The notes below the pieces were generated by a model. That model did not search any database. It was not told the origin of the DNA and worked only from the letters and a program-made list of their open reading frames with translations. 55,601 nucleotides of DNA from Scenedesmus sp. ARA3 (taxonomy: Eukaryota; Chlorophyta; Chlorophyceae; Sphaeropleales; Scenedesmaceae), in NCBI GenBank assembly GCA_004335835.1, contig RWJK01000902.1, positions 1 to 55,601 on the forward strand. The letters run 5' to 3'. Positions 9,995-20,565 of this stretch are shown here, piece after piece (the first letter of the stretch is position 1; the number at the start of each line of letters is the position of its first letter). The position numbers were made by a program, and so were the translations under genes.

Positions 9995-12900
9995 ATGCAG
10001 GCGATGGGGCTGCTGCAGCACCCTTCCTATGTGAATGTCAGTTTGGGAGCAGCAAGTTCATCTGGGCTCGTGCCTGGTGGCGTGGTGGTGGTGCGCAGAC
10101 GCAGACAGCGTATCCTTTTGCAGGCGACCCGAGGTGCGTCTGCACATTTGGGTAGCTTGCATCGCCCTTTTCAGTACCATCTGAATCGCAGCTGAGCACC
10201 CATTCGTGTCCGTGCAGATGCATCCAGCTCAAATGGCAAGGGCATGGATGAGGACACAATTTGGAGTCAGCTGGCCTTCCCATCTTACCTTCAAAGCAGG
10301 GAATCACACAAAAAGGGTGTTTGCCGCGACTTTGATAAGGCCATAGCAGCTGCAGAGCGTAAGCAGGGGGCAGATGCTAGCTTTGAGGAAGACCTAGAAG
10401 AGGAAGACCCAGCAGAAGCAGTCTGGCTGGCTATCAGGTACAGCAAGACCATAAACTTGTCCTGCAAGCAGCAGCATGCATGTATGGCACTGTTTTATTA
10501 TTCTGCACCCGGCGTCACCCAGCAGTGCCCCATGTGCATCCGTGGGGACCAGGATGAAAGCAGCAGGGCATACTGCTGAGTATGCATGCATGTGTCTGCT
10601 GTGAGGCTGCCGTTGCATCACAGCAGCGCACACCACAGCCCTCTTTCGATTCCTGGGTATGTACCTGCTTTCACAGCAGCATCGCTGACCGCGTATGCAT
10701 GTCTGTGCTACTGCCTTGTGCCCTGCCGCCTTTTGTCCTGCAAGGCGTGAGGCAGAGAGGGATGCAGCAACAGAGCCGCTGCTCAGCAGCTTCCTGTACG
10801 CCACCATCCTGGCCCACGATTCGTTTGAGCGCGCTCTTGCGTTCGTGCTGTCCAACCGCCTGGCCAACACAGTCATGCTGCCCACGCAGCTGTTTGAGAC
10901 GTTCTATGAAGTGCTCATCAGCGATGCTGATGTAAGGCAGGGAGCGCTTGCAGACGTGGAGGCCTGCAGGGAGAGGGTGAGCTCAGACATGACAAGCAGC
11001 AGGGTTTGCTACAAGGTAGCTTCAGCAGTTGTTGCAGTGGCATCGTCAAAGTGGCTGCAGAGGGAACGCGAGGCTTGCAGGAGCGGCAGCTGGCAGGGGC
11101 TGGGGACATCCTATAGCAGCTGCAGCAGCACTGCCAATAATGGTCATACCAGGAGCGTTGTGTACAGCAGGGGGCATGCAGCTTCAGCAACAGGCTGCTG
11201 ACGTGGTGAACCTTCAAGCTGGCTGCAGCTGCGGCAGCACCAGCAGGGGTAGGAGCAGCAGAGGCAGCAGAGCTGGCAAAAATACAAGGCTTGCGGGAGG
11301 GATAACTATAACAACCAACAGTGGCAGAAACACACAGCTGCTGGCATCCTACGGCGTGCACCTCGTTTCGCTCCAGTAATGTGTACACCATCGTGATGAT
11401 GCATGTTGCGTGCTGTGTGTCATGCCACTTGCAGGACCCCGCGTGCACCAGCTACACCAAGGCGCTGCTGTACTACAAGGGCTACCACGCCACCCCACAT
11501 CCTGCACCTCACTCCTGCTGCTGATATCTTGCTGCGTGCTATGCTTGTGCCCTGCAGGACCCCGCGTGCACCAGCTACAGCCAGGCGCTGCTGTACTACA
11601 AGGGCTACCACGCCATCCAGACGCACCGCATCGCACACGCGCTGTGGACGCGCGGGCAGAAGGTGATGGCGGTGGCGCTACAGAGCCGCGTGAGCGAGGT
11701 GAGCGAGGAATAGGGGTTGTGGGTGGCTTTGTAGCTGGGTCGGTGGGTGTTGGGGAGAGGGGTGCATGGGGCCAGAAGGTGATGGCGGTGGCGCTGCAGA
11801 GCCGCGTGGGCGAGGTGAGTTTGGAGTCAGGTGTGCAATGCGTCACATGCAGGCACCCTGCTACCCTGTGTTGCTTTATCTGCAGCATGCGTTGCTGATG
11901 TTCTGTTTGTGCTCCATCTAAGTGCTTGTCGTGGCCTTGCAGCGCGCCTCAAGCAAGCATCACAAGCTACCTCTGATAACCTGCTGCAGCCCTTGCGACG
12001 CTGTGTACATTGCGTCTGCAGGCTCTGGCTGTGGGGCTGCTCACTGCAGCGCGCCTGTGGCTTGCAATACACCGCCGTCTTATGTATCTGTGGCTCGATC
12101 TTACGTTTGTATGAACTTCCCATATGCAGGTGCTGGCTGTTGACCTGCACCCTGCGGCGCGCCTGGGTCACGGCATCCTGCTGGATCACGGCACTGGCGT
12201 GGTCATCGGAGAGACTGCAGTCATCGGCAACAATGTGTCACTGCTGCAGGTGAGCACTCCAGTGTGTTATTTTGTCATGGCATGTGACACTAGACGGTGG
12301 GACGATGTGAAGCAAGGACACACGTGCAGGCAGCAACCGCGCGTATTGACTGCTGTCATGGCAAACATGAGTACACGCCACTGTTGCTGGACCTCCTTCG
12401 CCAGCCTTGCTGTGGCTGTTCTCCGAGCATAGGGACACATTATGTCCCGCTAAAAGACCACAACAACTCTCATGCCCTTCGGTATCTTATAGTGTAAACC
12501 ACATGTGCAACATAATGAATTCCAGAACGTCACGCTGGGCGGCACCAGCAAGGACCACGGCGACCACCACCCAAAGATCTACAACCACACACGACACTCA
12601 TCATAACCACAGCCTGTGCAATGCCTCAACCCTTGCACATGTTGACGTTGATCTTTGCAGAATGTCACGCTGGGCGGCACAGGCAAGGACCACGGCGACC
12701 GCCACCCAAAGATCTCCGACAATGTACTTATTGGCGCCTCAGCCACTGTGTTGGGCAACATCCGAATTGGCGAAGGGGCCCAGATTGCTGCCGGCAGCCT
12801 GGTGCTGAAGCCTGTGGCTCCACACACCATGGTGGCTGGCTCACCAGCAAAGCCTGTGGGCACGGTAACAGGTGCGTGGGTGTGAGACAATGCAAAACTA

Positions 12901-14025
12901 GCAGGCTTGGTGGTCAGGCCTTTGGAAGCGGACACCTGTGTATCTGAACTGCCGTCTGAGCCTGCTGGCACAGCCACAGGACTGTGGTGGGTGGCTTGCG
13001 TTGTTGCATTGCTGCAGCGGAGCAGGGCGCGTAGACACACAGTGCATCAATCAACTGGTGAGCTGGCGCTTAGGTTTGCGTGTGCCGTGCTGCTGCTGCA
13101 GGCAACCCTGCGGAGAAGATGCAGCAGTGGAGCAAGAAGCTGAACTACGATCCATTCGCAGATGAGGGCTGTGTGACAGAGGCAGACTCGAGACCTGAGT
13201 CGCCACTAGCAGAGCAGCCTGCAGCAGCAGCAGCAGCAGCCCCGAGCAGCAGCAGCAGCAGCAAGTCGCGGCGCAGGCCAGGGAAGTTGGATGTGGCTGC
13301 TTCTGAAGCAGCGTGGGATGCAGTAGCAGCCAGGACAATGGACGGCACGGACAGCAGCGGCAGCAGTATTCCTGCAAGCATCAAGCAGGTGTCAGGCATG
13401 CATGTGCATGTGAATGGCAAGCACCATCCAGCAGCTGCAAACGGCAACGGCAGCAGCAGCAGCAAACTTTCAGCAGCCGAGGCTGCTGCAGCGACCGGGA
13501 GGATAGAGCAGCAGCAGCAGGCAGCAGCAGCAGCTGCAGGCAGCAGTGCAGATGCACAGCAGCAGCAGCAGCACTGGAACCCTGAGGATGCTAAGCAGTA
13601 CATGTATGAGCAGGTGACTGGCCACCAGCACTTGCAGCCACCCCTAGAGCATAGCCATGAGCAGCAGCAGCAGCAGGAGCAGCAGCCAGCTGCACCAAAA
13701 GCAGCAGCAGCAGATGCCAAGTTGGCAACGGCTGCTGAGCGGTTACGCAGTGCGGCTGCACTGGGGGGTGTTCATGGGGTGAGTGTGGCCCGCGTGTGCT
13801 GTGCTGCTGTGGCTGTGGCAGCAACTAGCTGCAGCGGAAGCAGGCAGCTTCTACAAGCCGCTAGCAGCTGGTTGCTGCCTAATATTGTTGTGCTCTGCGG
13901 CCTGAATGCTCGTGTTGCGTGTAGGAATATCCGTGGTGTCTGTGCATGTCCCCTTTGCTTGTGAGGCACACTGTTGAGCTGTCTCTCTAGTGGCTGCACT
14001 GTTAAGCTTGTGGCAATGACAACTC

Positions 14026-14062
<37 letters not shown>

Positions 14063-14151
14063 AGGGTGAAGTGGATGCCACCATTGATGAGGTAGTGGCG
14101 GCTGAGAAGTGGGCAGAGGTGGCAGCAGAGGACCCGGAGTATGTCATTTGA
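9995..14151 (+). CDS. SAT: Serine O-acetyltransferase, plastid-targeted type, 608 aa
   Basis: Eight exons: 9995-10133, 10218-10437, 10745-10976, 11558-11698, 12130-12249, 12661-12871, 13102-13778 and 14065-14151. All phases close. The enzyme acetylates L-serine with acetyl-CoA, the first step of Cys synthesis, and usually binds O-acetylserine (thiol)lyase. Exon 1 gives a Ser/Arg-rich leader ([10 protein letters not shown]) that suggests plastid import. Exons 2-4 carry the N-terminal helical domain ([35 protein letters not shown]). Exons 4-6 carry the left-handed beta-helix: [24 protein letters not shown] with the catalytic His region, [11 protein letters not shown], then [16 protein letters not shown] and GSLVLKPV. 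After the normal end ([17 protein letters not shown]) a low-complexity extension of about 250 residues (Ser, Ala, Gln) is added, which family members normally lack. The start could also be the in-frame ATG at 9905. A TGTAA, the usual algal poly(A) signal, lies at 14213. Confidence 0.92.
11435..11495 (+). repeat. Acceptor-side echo of serine acetyltransferase exon 4
   Basis: The start of exon 4 (GACCCCGCGTGCACCAGC through GGCTACCACGCC) with its TTGCAG acceptor is present 123 bp upstream of the functional copy at 11558, with only a few differences. If this acceptor were used, the frame would reach a stop at about 11524. Confidence 0.9.
11766..11815 (+). repeat. Donor-side echo of serine acetyltransferase exon 4
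   Basis: GGCCAGAAGGTGATGGCG through GGCGAG and a GTGAGT donor repeats the end of exon 4 (11650-11698) about 117 bp downstream. Two further fragments with CTTGCAGCGCGCCT-type sequence near 11938 and 12033 look like decayed echoes of the start of exon 5. Confidence 0.85.
12526..12575 (+). repeat. Acceptor-side echo of serine acetyltransferase exon 6
   Basis: AACGTCACGCTGGGCGGCAC through CCCAAAGATCT, preceded by TTCCAG, repeats the start of exon 6 (12661) 135 bp upstream. It replaces the GGC GACCGCCAC segment by GGCGACCACCAC, which would change a conserved Arg. Confidence 0.9.
14028..14063. repeat. CTG run abutting the last serine acetyltransferase acceptor
   Basis: About 12 CTG units run directly into CTGCAG, the acceptor of the last exon at 14065. 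A conventional polypyrimidine tract is replaced by the triplet run. Confidence 0.85.
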
Positions 14152-14707
14152 CCGCCATCTTCCTTATGATGTCATTTGACCGCCTTCTGCGATGACTGAG
14201 TGGCGAGGCCAGTGTAACACTGTAGCCTTAGCTGTGCTGGTTGTGTGGTAACAAACAGTTTCTCTTCAATCCTGGGATATCTTGGGCTGATTCAGGACAT
14301 GCACGCATCTGAATCAGGACTGTCACAACCAGTGGACAGTGCCAATGTCAGTGTACAGTCAGTGACGGGCATGACACACTCAGCCGTGTGGTGTGCTTGG
14401 GACGTGGCTTATGCATATGTGGCACCAGGTGCGGCCTTTCACATAAGATGCTTGTGTTGAAAGTCACCGCCAAGCATACTTAGAACCTGTGAAGAGAGGG
14501 CACCTGCTGCAACTGTGTGAGAGAGAATCGGGTCCTGCAACTGTTCTGTGCTTGAGCACAAGCCCAGTTGCCCAAGACATTCTTGCAACGTTACATTTGC
14601 TTCTGCTTTTTACTGGACCTGCGATACATCTTCAGCGAAGCGTACTGTGCAACGGGCATTTCGTCCGAGCGCGCTGTTCATGCCGATCAAGCTCTAGAGG
14701 AACAGCC

Positions 14708-15367
14708 ATGCCTATCGGCGGCAAGCTTGTACTCAAAGGTGCGACTATGCACTGCGACAGAACAGGCAGCTGACCAGCAGGGTCGGCTTCAACTGTATGA
14801 GCAGCAGGAGCAGCAGCACATGCATAGCCTCTGCACAGTAGCTGTCAGCCTGCCCAGCATAGCCTGCATGGCGTGCAAAGGATGTAAGATATTGTTTGTA
14901 TCTATATGAAGGAAACGTTTTGCTGTTACAGCAGCTGTTACAGCATGCACAGACCCACGAACATGCACTGCACAGCAGTAGCAGCACACACAGCAACACT
15001 CTGAGTGCGGCAGCTTCTCCTTCGGTTGCCGTGTACACGTGTACCGTCACAGCTGGCTCAGAACTTATATACATCTTGAACATGTGAGGAATTCTGAAAT
15101 TGCTTGTGGTATTGAGTTTTGCTCTTGTGTTGCTCATGGTACAGGTGGAGTGCCACTCAAGGGCAAGGTGCAGAAGAAGCAGAAGAAGCCCAAGCAGCCT
15201 CAGGAGGCAGCAGAGGACGAGGCAGCAGCAGCAGGAGACGACAGCAGCAAGCAGGGTGCGTGGCAGACGATTTATGATGTTTGTTTTCAGCTGCAGGCGC
15301 AGCTGCAGCATGCGAACAGCTGTGTTCAAATGCAACAGCATGCAGGGTTTGTGACAGCAGAGGACGA

Positions 15368-15403
<36 letters not shown>

Positions 15404-15852
15404 GGACAGCAGCAAGCAGGGTGCGTGGCTGCTTTTGCTGCGGCTGCTATTGTTTCCTGCAAGCTAGCACTAGAGCTGCAGAAGCAGCAAGCACAGTACA
15501 CACAGTTGTAAAGATGGACAGTCTAGCATGAAAAATGCAAAGCTGCGCACCTTCAAGCATTGCTTGTGCAGCAGGCTCACGTGTCTCTTGGTCACATGCA
15601 TGCCATGCTGCGCTCAGCATACCGCACTAGCCATGCAGCGTAACAAGAGAGTTCTTGTTAAGCATGTAATTGTACAGGGCAGGTCGTTTCCAGTCCACAT
15701 TGACCTGTGTCACGAGCAGCTCCACCTGCCAGCTGCATTTCTACCAACTGCATGTTGAACAGAGCGTGTCTGAGGCTTGTAATATGACAGTTTTAGGCAT
15801 GGCAAATGCACAACCGTTCACCTGCGTTGTGTATTGCTTCTCCCGCCGCCGC

Positions 15853-15889
<37 letters not shown>

Positions 15890-16277
15890 CATTCTGAAAC
15901 ACAGTCGCCAAGGTTGCAGCCACGGCCATCAACGTGCAGAGCGGCAAGTCATATGAGCAGGAGTTTGAGCTGGAGGTGTCGCGCATGGCGGTGAGCAATG
16001 AGTAACAAGTAGCAGCAGCAGCAGCAGCAGCAGCTGCAGCAGCAGCAGCAGCAACAGCAGCTGCAACAGCAGAGAGCAGAGTAGGAGCAGGAGTTTGAGC
16101 TGGAGGTGTCGCGCATGGCGGTGAGCTGAGATGATCAGAGGAGTTGAGCAACGCAAATGCACGAATCAGCAGCAGGATGAGAATGGCCATGACATTGTAG
16201 CTGCTGCCCCAGAGCATGGGTTTCACCTTCACAGCCATGTGCGCCTGCTTCGGCTCAAACTGCTGCTGGTATTCTGC

Positions 16278-16317
<40 letters not shown>

Positions 16318-16473
16318 CTGCAGAAGCCCAAGGTGAAGACCACCCCTTGGGGCAGCAGCTACCGGGAAGCTCCTGAGATCCTGCACGGTTATAACAAGAA
16401 AGTAACAGGTGTCAATGCCAGCGAGCGGCTGGACATGCGCGCTGCAACAAAAGCAGACAAGTTCTGCAAGTGA
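14708..16473 (+). CDS. Small Lys-rich protein with FAM32A-like N-terminus, 125 aa
   Basis: Four exons, 14708-14738, 15145-15255, 15905-15990 and 16324-16473, with all phases consistent. The product starts MPIGGKLVLKGG, then VPLKGKVQKKQKKPKQ, an acidic/Ala stretch, GKSYEQEFELEVSRM, and ends PWGSSYREAPEILHGY then RLDMRAATKADKFCK. The opening GGKL.LKG plus Lys-run pattern is like FAM32A, a small nuclear splicing-associated protein, but the C-terminal half does not match FAM32A as I know it. The C-terminal part looks strongly conserved in style (no low complexity), so this is likely a real conserved family of unknown function. The start is fixed by the short first exon, whose phase joins exon 2. 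Donor-side echoes of exons 2 and 3 lie in the following introns. Confidence 0.7.
15353..15419 (+). repeat. Donor-side echo of exon 2 of the FAM32A-like gene
   Basis: GCAGAGGACGAGGCAGCAG through AGCAGCAAGCAGG and the GTGCGTGGC donor repeats the end of exon 2 about 163 bp downstream, with an expanded GCA run. Confidence 0.85.
15508..15566 (-). repeat. Dispersed repeat element, diverged copy (minus)
   Basis: Read on the minus strand, this matches 32630-32680 (GTGCGCAGCTTTGCATT, then TTCATGCTAGACTG and TCCATCTTTACA), with the shared CATTGCTTGAAGGTGCGCAG core. It lies inside an intron of the FAM32A-like gene. Confidence 0.7.
15781..15813 (-). repeat. Dispersed repeat element, fragment (minus)
   Basis: On the minus strand it reads TTGTGCATTTGCCATGCC then TAAAACTGTCAT. 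It matches 52533-52568 almost exactly. Confidence 0.65.
15858..15889. repeat. CTG run before exon 3 of the FAM32A-like gene
   Basis: About ten CTG units, 15 bp upstream of the CACAG acceptor at 15904. A second run (about 16277-16310) sits directly before the exon 4 acceptor. Confidence 0.85.
16086..16120 (+). repeat. Donor-side echo of exon 3 of the FAM32A-like gene
   Basis: CAGGAGTTTGAGCTGGAGG through CGCATGGCG and the GTGAGC donor exactly repeats the end of exon 3, 130 bp downstream. A GCA-repeat stretch separates the copies. Confidence 0.9.
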
Positions 16474-17508
16474 GGTTGTTGACAAGTGAGGTTGTTGACT
16501 TGTATGCAGCTGATTGGAGGTTTTTGTGCTGAAGGGTCAGATGTATGGGAGCCACTGCACGTCACAGCTTGCAGGCAGGCAATCAACCAGCCAATGACAG
16601 GGTTTGTTGCGGCTGCAGTTGCCAAAGGGCAGTCGCTGCAGAAGCGACTGGCCGGGTGCTTCAGCAGCTGTCAAGGTTGACTCAGCAAGCTGAGGTCTGT
16701 TTTTTGAGCTGATGGGCGCAGCTGGCCTCATGAGACAGTTTGCCAGGGTGTCGTGCCCAGTGTACTGGCCACTGGTGCCTTGCATGCAACCTTATTTAAG
16801 CTGGAGGCTCTGCTGCATCTGTTTTTGATATGTTATGACGGTTTATGCTGTTTGTGGCCTGTTTGACAGTGCAGCAGCAGGCTAGCAGCACGCACGTTGT
16901 GGCATTTAGCAAGCTCTGCGTGTGAGTGGCAGTCACTGCCACCGTTGACGGTCAATGGTGGACCACAACTGTCGGACAGCAGGTCAGTTGTCAAGTTCGT
17001 GGTCGTACACCCCACAAGTCCCTGTGTTGCTCATTACACTGTCTGCATTCATGGTGGCCAAGCTGAGTGCGTTTGGTTGGATTCGGAATGGGACGGTGCG
17101 GTCAGCCCATGCATGATAATGCTATCACCACTGTCCTAGGCAGCTGCACACCAGCACTGAGGTGCCCTGGTGACCTGTCAAGCAGGGTTGCGAAGCTGGC
17201 TTCTGATCTCCCGTGATCGTATAATCCTTGTTTGTGTTTAAAAATGGTGTTTAATGGGTTGCGCGCTGCTAGTCACTTGCTCGTGGTACCTTGAGAAGGC
17301 GAAGCAGCAGTCGGTAGGTGACAAAATTATGTCGCAGCTTCTTCCCTGTCCCCATGGCAAATTACCATGTACATTTTACGGAACCGTTTTTTTCTTGCAA
17401 CGAAAACTCCTGCCGTTCTTCCTTCGCGTGCTTCCGGAGATTGCAAGCAACAAGCATCTTTGGTCAAGGATCGCTCTCGCGTCGCGCCTGCAAGGCAATC
17501 TGCTCCCG
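16474..17508. other. Intergenic region, no gene seen
   Basis: About 1 kb between the FAM32A-like and Cys-rich genes. The direct duplication AGTGAGGTTGTTGAC at about 16467-16500 follows the stop codon of the upstream gene. No ORF has recognisable content. Confidence 0.5.
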
Positions 17509-18836
17509 ATGAACCGTCTATTCACAATATCAATACTATTAGCATGCTTACACAGCTGCTGGGCTGGCTGTCCGTCTGCTCTGGGCATCTACAGTTGCAA
17601 TGGCCCAAGGAACCCATGCAGTGCCACCACCTGCCCTAGCGGCCAGGTCTGCCACGTAAACAACTGTGGAGGATGTAAAGCAAACTGCGAGGCCCCTGGC
17701 ATGGTACACATCATGTCTGTGGGGCCCACGCCAAGCAGCCAGGATGGCCTAGGGGGCCCCCTAGTGGAGCAGATCACAGGTGAGACAGCAGCATGAAGAG
17801 TTGCAGCGTGCATGCAGGTAGACATTACAAGCAGGCATAATGCGACATAATGAGTACTCACATAGCGAGAAGGGCCCCTCCAGGCCATCATGGCAGCAGC
17901 AGCAGCAGCAGCAACTGAAGCTGCACGTTGCTTTGCTGGCACTGTCAAACGTCTGCTGAAGAGCTTCAGCCAGCTTGAATCCTCTGGGTTGTTGTTCATT
18001 AGCATGCCATGCAGCTGCTGCCTCCAGGAATGTTGCACGTCACAGCATCAGGAGCAATTGTCCCATGTGCTGCTTCACATGCATTGCATGTTCATCGCTG
18101 ATCATGGTTTGCTGCAGAGCTGTTTTGTCACTTGTTACTACCAGTATTTCGTTGCATGCAAGCTCGCATCCAAGCAAACACAGCCAACAGCAACAGTCTT
18201 CAATGCAGGCAAGTATCAGCACCCCTGTCAGCAACGTAAAAACATGCAGGCGCAACACAACACACCCTTGTCACACTGCACTACATAATTGAAAATTATA
18301 TGTTTGTTTATACAGCTGCTGCATGCAGATGCACCCCCTGGCAATACACCACCAGCTGCTGCCAGCAGCAAGCCTGCTGCATGACATGCAGGCACAACCC
18401 ATCACATCCTGGCCTGCTGCATGCATCATATATGTGAACATAACTGTTGGTACTTGCACTTTCTGCATGCAGATGGGCCTCCTGACATCACACCCCCTGC
18501 TGCTGCCAGCAGCAAGCCTGCTGCAGTCACCCTGGAGAGCACACCAAAGCCCACCGGCAGCAGCAGCAGCAGCAGCAGTACTATTGCGCAACACTCACCT
18601 CCAAAGCTGCCTGTGCACGGCAGCGTTGCTGGAGCAGCAGCCGCAGGCGCAGCAGCACGGCCAGCAGCAGCAACTTCAGCAGTGCCTATTGCACCCAGCA
18701 GCTGTCCTCCTGGGGTTGCTGTCACAAGGTGCATGGCTAATCCATGCACAAGCAAGAAGTGCGCGGCGGGGCAAGTCTGCGAGAGCAACTATTGCGGCGG
18801 CTGCAACGCAGTCTGCAAGCCGAAGGCTGTATCTAC

Positions 18837-18876
<40 letters not shown>

Positions 18877-20565
18877 GCCTGCCCACCTGGAAAACCTCAA
18901 GCAATGTGTCTCGTGGATCCTTGCCGCACTACGAACTGTGCCGCCGGCAAGATATGTGTGAGCAATTACTGCGGCGGCTGCAATGCAATCTGCAAGCCTA
19001 GGGCAGCACCGGCAAGCAGCAGCAGCAGCAGCAGCAGTAGCACCAGTGGTGTGCCGAGGGGCTTGGCAACAGCAGGCCAGCTTCCTCCAATTAAGCTGGT
19101 ACCTGTACCACTGCCGCCAGGAGTGCCTCTGCCTGCAGGCAAACCCTTGACCTCAGCAAGCAGCAGCAGCAGCAGCAGTGTTTGCCCGCCTGGCAAGCCG
19201 CAAGTCAACTGCTTTGTGGACCCCTGCCGATCTAAGAAATGTGGCCCTGGGGAGACATGTCTGTCGAGCTACTGCGGCGGCTGCAACGCAGTGTGCTTGC
19301 CAGCAGTGAGGGCTGCAGGTAAGCGGCAGCTGGCCTTTGAATGATTGTGTTCGCTGTTTATGTTGACTGTGGAACACAGCGTTACGTTTAGGATTTTTAA
19401 ACAACCGGCCTGCCGGCAGTGAGGGCTGCAGGTGAGCAGCAGCTGGGCATTGACCCTACGTTGCTGTTTTGGTGGTGTGCCTTGCGGCGTGTTGAATGGT
19501 GCAGACGGCCCCACTGTTGGCATGTTGTGTAACTTGCTTGCCGGCAGTGAGGGCTGCAGGTAAGCAGCAGCTTGAATGGTGCTGCTTGATGGTTGACAAG
19601 CAGCAATGCACCTTGTTGACTGGTGTACAAGGCCCAACTGTTGGCCTGTTGGGAAACCAGCCTGCCGGCAGTGAGGGCTGCAGGTGTGCGGCAGCTGGGC
19701 TTGAATAGTGCTGTTTGATGAGGTGTGAAGCTTGAGAATCTTGACCTGATTTGTGTTGTCTCGCCATGTTTGCATGATCTCACGCCATGTTTGCATGATC
19801 TCACACATATCAATGCACTGCTTGCAGTGTGTGCTTCATTGCAAGTTTATCCCACCTTATCTCACCTTATCCTCCTACTATGATACTCACGTACTCTGCT
19901 TGCTGTCTGTGCCATTGCAGGTGGCCCTCCTTCAGCAGCAGCAGCAGCAGCAGCAGCCACCCCGCTGCCCATCCTGCCACCCACCGGAGCCCCAAGTTGC
20001 CCCCACTCCCCCTGCAGTGCCATCCGCTGTGCTGTCGCTTATCGCTCCTCCTAACTTGTCTGCAGGTGTTGTGCTGTACTGCGTTGCATGCAGCACATGT
20101 CTCAACACACACCCTTCACCCATTGAATGACCAAAGAGTTGTCACTATGTGCCTGCTGCCTGACTGTTTGCCACTGCAGGTGGCCCTACAGCAGCAGCAG
20201 CCACCCCGCTGCCCATCCTGCCACCCACCGGCGCCCCAACCTGCCCCCACTCCCCCTGCAGTGCCATCCGCTGTGCTGCCGCTGAGTCAGCAATTAAAGT
20301 GGAATGCATTGACGACCTGTCAGCATGCACCGGCAAATGCGTCTCCACACTCGCGCCGAAGTGCAGATCTGGTCAGGCGTTTGACCCTGCTGTGATGGCC
20401 TGTGTGTCTTGTAAGGCTGGTACGGTTGTGGATGTGAAAGCGAATCGATGCGTTGAGTGTCCAGAGAATACGTACCATGTGACGGGTGTCGGCAGCTCGC
20501 AGTGTGTCAAGTGTGCGGCTGGCAAGAGCACACGTGGCAAGACGGGGCAGACGGAGTGTGCATAA
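17509..20565 (+). CDS. Secreted cysteine-rich repeat protein, 500 aa
   Basis: Three exons, 17509-17779, 18473-19318 and 20180-20565, each join in phase 1. The product starts with a signal peptide (MNRLFTISILLACLHSCWAG). Four copies of a Cys module follow, with the pattern C..G....C..(D/N)PC....C..G..C..(N/S)(Y/N)CGGC.A.C, at about residues 21-65, 145-195, 205-250 and 320-365. They are separated by Ser runs and a Pro-rich linker. The C-terminal exon adds another Cys domain (CIDDLSACTGKC; CRSGQAFDPAVMACVSCKAGT; CVECPENTYHVTG; CVKCAAGKS) that resembles TNFR/ephrin-receptor GCC2-type Cys repeats. It is probably an extracellular matrix or cell-wall protein; no enzymatic motif is seen. The start is the ATG that opens the signal peptide. 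Both introns hold exon-edge echoes. Confidence 0.78.
18329..18385 (+). repeat. Acceptor-side echo of exon 2 of the Cys-rich gene
   Basis: CTGCTGCATGCAG, then ATGCACCCCCTGGC and the GCTGCTGCCAGCAGCAAGCC segment, repeats the start of exon 2 (18473) 144 bp upstream in a diverged form. Confidence 0.75.
19297..19690 (+). repeat. Four-copy donor-side array of exon 2 of the Cys-rich gene
   Basis: The functional exon end GCAGTGAGGGCTGCAG plus its GT donor at 19318 is repeated at donors near 19433, 19560 and 19685, a period of 115-127 bp. Each copy is followed by related intron sequence (GCAGCAGCTGG..TTGAATG). Each copy has a usable-looking GTGAGC, GTAAGC or GTGTGC donor. Confidence 0.88.
19921..20038 (+). 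repeat. Acceptor-side echo of exon 3 of the Cys-rich gene
   Basis: GTGGCCCTCCTTCAGCAGC through CCATCCGCTGTGCTG repeats the start of exon 3 (20180) 259 bp upstream with its own TTGCAG acceptor. It keeps the frame for about 40 codons, including two Cys, but then runs to a stop without a donor, so only the second copy supports the full protein. Confidence 0.88.

Noticed and set aside
17509..20565. Cys-rich repeat protein as a metallothionein or a toxin
   Set aside because: It has a signal peptide, long linkers and widely spaced Cys modules, with no feature specific to either class.
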